Below are positions 50,110 through 50,389 of a DNA stretch of 50,389 bases, in pieces. The first letter of the stretch is position 1. Every line of letters begins with the position of its first letter. Source of the stretch: a virus; the IMG/VR virus record IMGVR_UViG_3300030098_001962, positions 1-50,389 of that record, one strand, 5' to 3'. The position numbers and the translations under genes were made by a program. The notes under the pieces were generated by a model. It saw only the letters and a list, made by a program, of their open reading frames with translations. It ran no database searches and was not told the origin of the DNA.

Positions 50110-50271
50110 ATGGCAGGAGATAACTTTAGCAACGAGTACCCAAAGATACACGAAATGGTTGAGGTACTGTTGGGCGGCGACCTCTCACTAGATGAATGCG
50201 ATATACTTGCAGACAGAGTGAAAGAGCGAACCGCATGGCTTCGCAAGTATTGGGCAAACGAGGACTATTAA
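50110..50271 (+). CDS. Small acidic helical protein
   Basis: 53 residues from the ATG at 50110, with TGAGGCGAATGGA before it. Sequence MAGDNFSNEYPKIHEMVEVL, then GDLSLDECDILADRVKERTA and KYWANEDY. Helical, acidic; no family is recognised. The next gene begins 13 bases later. Confidence 0.6.
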   Translation: MAGDNFSNEYPKIHEMVEVLLGGDLSLDECDILADRVKERTAWLRKYWANEDY

Positions 50272-50283
50272 GGAGGAATGAAA

Positions 50284-50389
50284 ATGGTACGAAAGGTGTA
50301 TAATTTGACACCGCACAGCATAGACATATGCGATGAGGAATTGAAGAAAGTAAAGAGCATCAAGCCTGAAGGCTTGGTCGTGAGAGCAA
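50284..50389 (+). CDS. Partial LTPHxI-type small phage protein
   Basis: Starts at 50284 with AAGGAGGAATGAAA upstream (ATG at 50278 is too close to that site) and runs off the window after 35 codons. The beginning VRKVYNLTPHSIDIC and the later KPEGLVVRA match a pattern common in small tailed-phage proteins (NLTPHxI followed by a PxGxxxR turn). Their function is unknown to me. Confidence 0.65.
   Translation, partial: MVRKVYNLTPHSIDICDEELKKVKSIKPEGLVVRA

Noticed and set aside
48447-50311. Several minus-strand frames opposite the rightward genes
   Set aside because: Ser/Cys/Leu-rich shadows without start signals; the plus-strand frames have regular GGAGATGA leaders.
1-50389. CRISPR arrays, tRNA or rRNA genes, integrase, insertion sequences
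   Set aside because: I looked for regularly spaced repeats, tRNA arm signatures and transposase or recombinase motifs and saw none that hold up. A GTTCAA near 47603 lacks flanking tRNA stems.

Overview
This window is a segment of a tailed double-stranded DNA virus (HK97-fold Caudoviricetes) or a closely related provirus. It carries a full head and tail morphogenesis set: a terminase large subunit, a portal, a prohead protease fused to an acidic scaffold, a major capsid protein, neck and tail-tube genes, a frameshift-type tail chaperone pair, and LamG-bearing tail-tip proteins. No integrase, rRNA or tRNA was seen. Small basic proteins of the kind found in marine phages suggest a marine source. 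The host cannot be fixed. A TATATAAA box upstream of the rightward genes, GAGGTGAT/GGAGATGA ribosome-binding sites, zinc-ribbon insertions in the portal and an Arf/Ras-like small GTPase fit an archaeal host (for example marine Euryarchaeota) better than a bacterial one. That is inference.

Layout. From 1 to 46.9 kb nearly everything is on the minus strand, in short overlapping genes. Reading leftward along transcription: 46.9-43.6 kb is an array of small genes, six of which begin with the same peptide (consensus PFDxAWxxLK). Among them sit an HMG-CoA lyase-like enzyme, a one-helix membrane protein and two small unknowns. From 43.5 to 41.1 kb are basic marine-phage-type proteins and a large glycine-rich protein. 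From 41.0 to 37.6 kb is a membrane module: several small transmembrane proteins around a small GTPase. From 37.2 to 27 kb are a terminase small subunit candidate, head-associated unknowns, the terminase, a LAGLIDADG-like protein and the portal. A 1771-residue protein with a DNA ligase-like region lies between 26.4 and 21.1 kb. From 21.1 to 16.5 kb are protease-scaffold, capsid, decoration candidate and small proteins. A 1376-residue coiled-coil protein, neck connector, tail terminator, tail tube, chaperones and tail-tip proteins follow down to position 1, where the last gene runs off the window. One gene (37280-37624) is on the opposite strand inside this block.

From 47.0 kb rightward is a divergent plus-strand block of small genes, probably early or accessory. 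It is preceded by a promoter with a two-copy operator-like repeat and a long leader hairpin. Between the first and second genes lies about 0.9 kb with no convincing ORF. It holds a cluster of perfect hairpins, a 12-bp repeat array with an AT-rich palindrome (origin-like), and a second hairpin element partly matching the first.

Most notable: (1) the PFDxAW peptide shared by eight otherwise unrelated proteins, possibly a capsid-targeting or common-partner tag; (2) a viral Arf/Ras-like GTPase among membrane proteins; (3) apparently degenerate enzyme folds (DNA ligase-like, LAGLIDADG-like) inside morphogenesis genes; (4) a pair of related candidate structured RNAs. Functions below come from reading motifs by eye; no database search was run.
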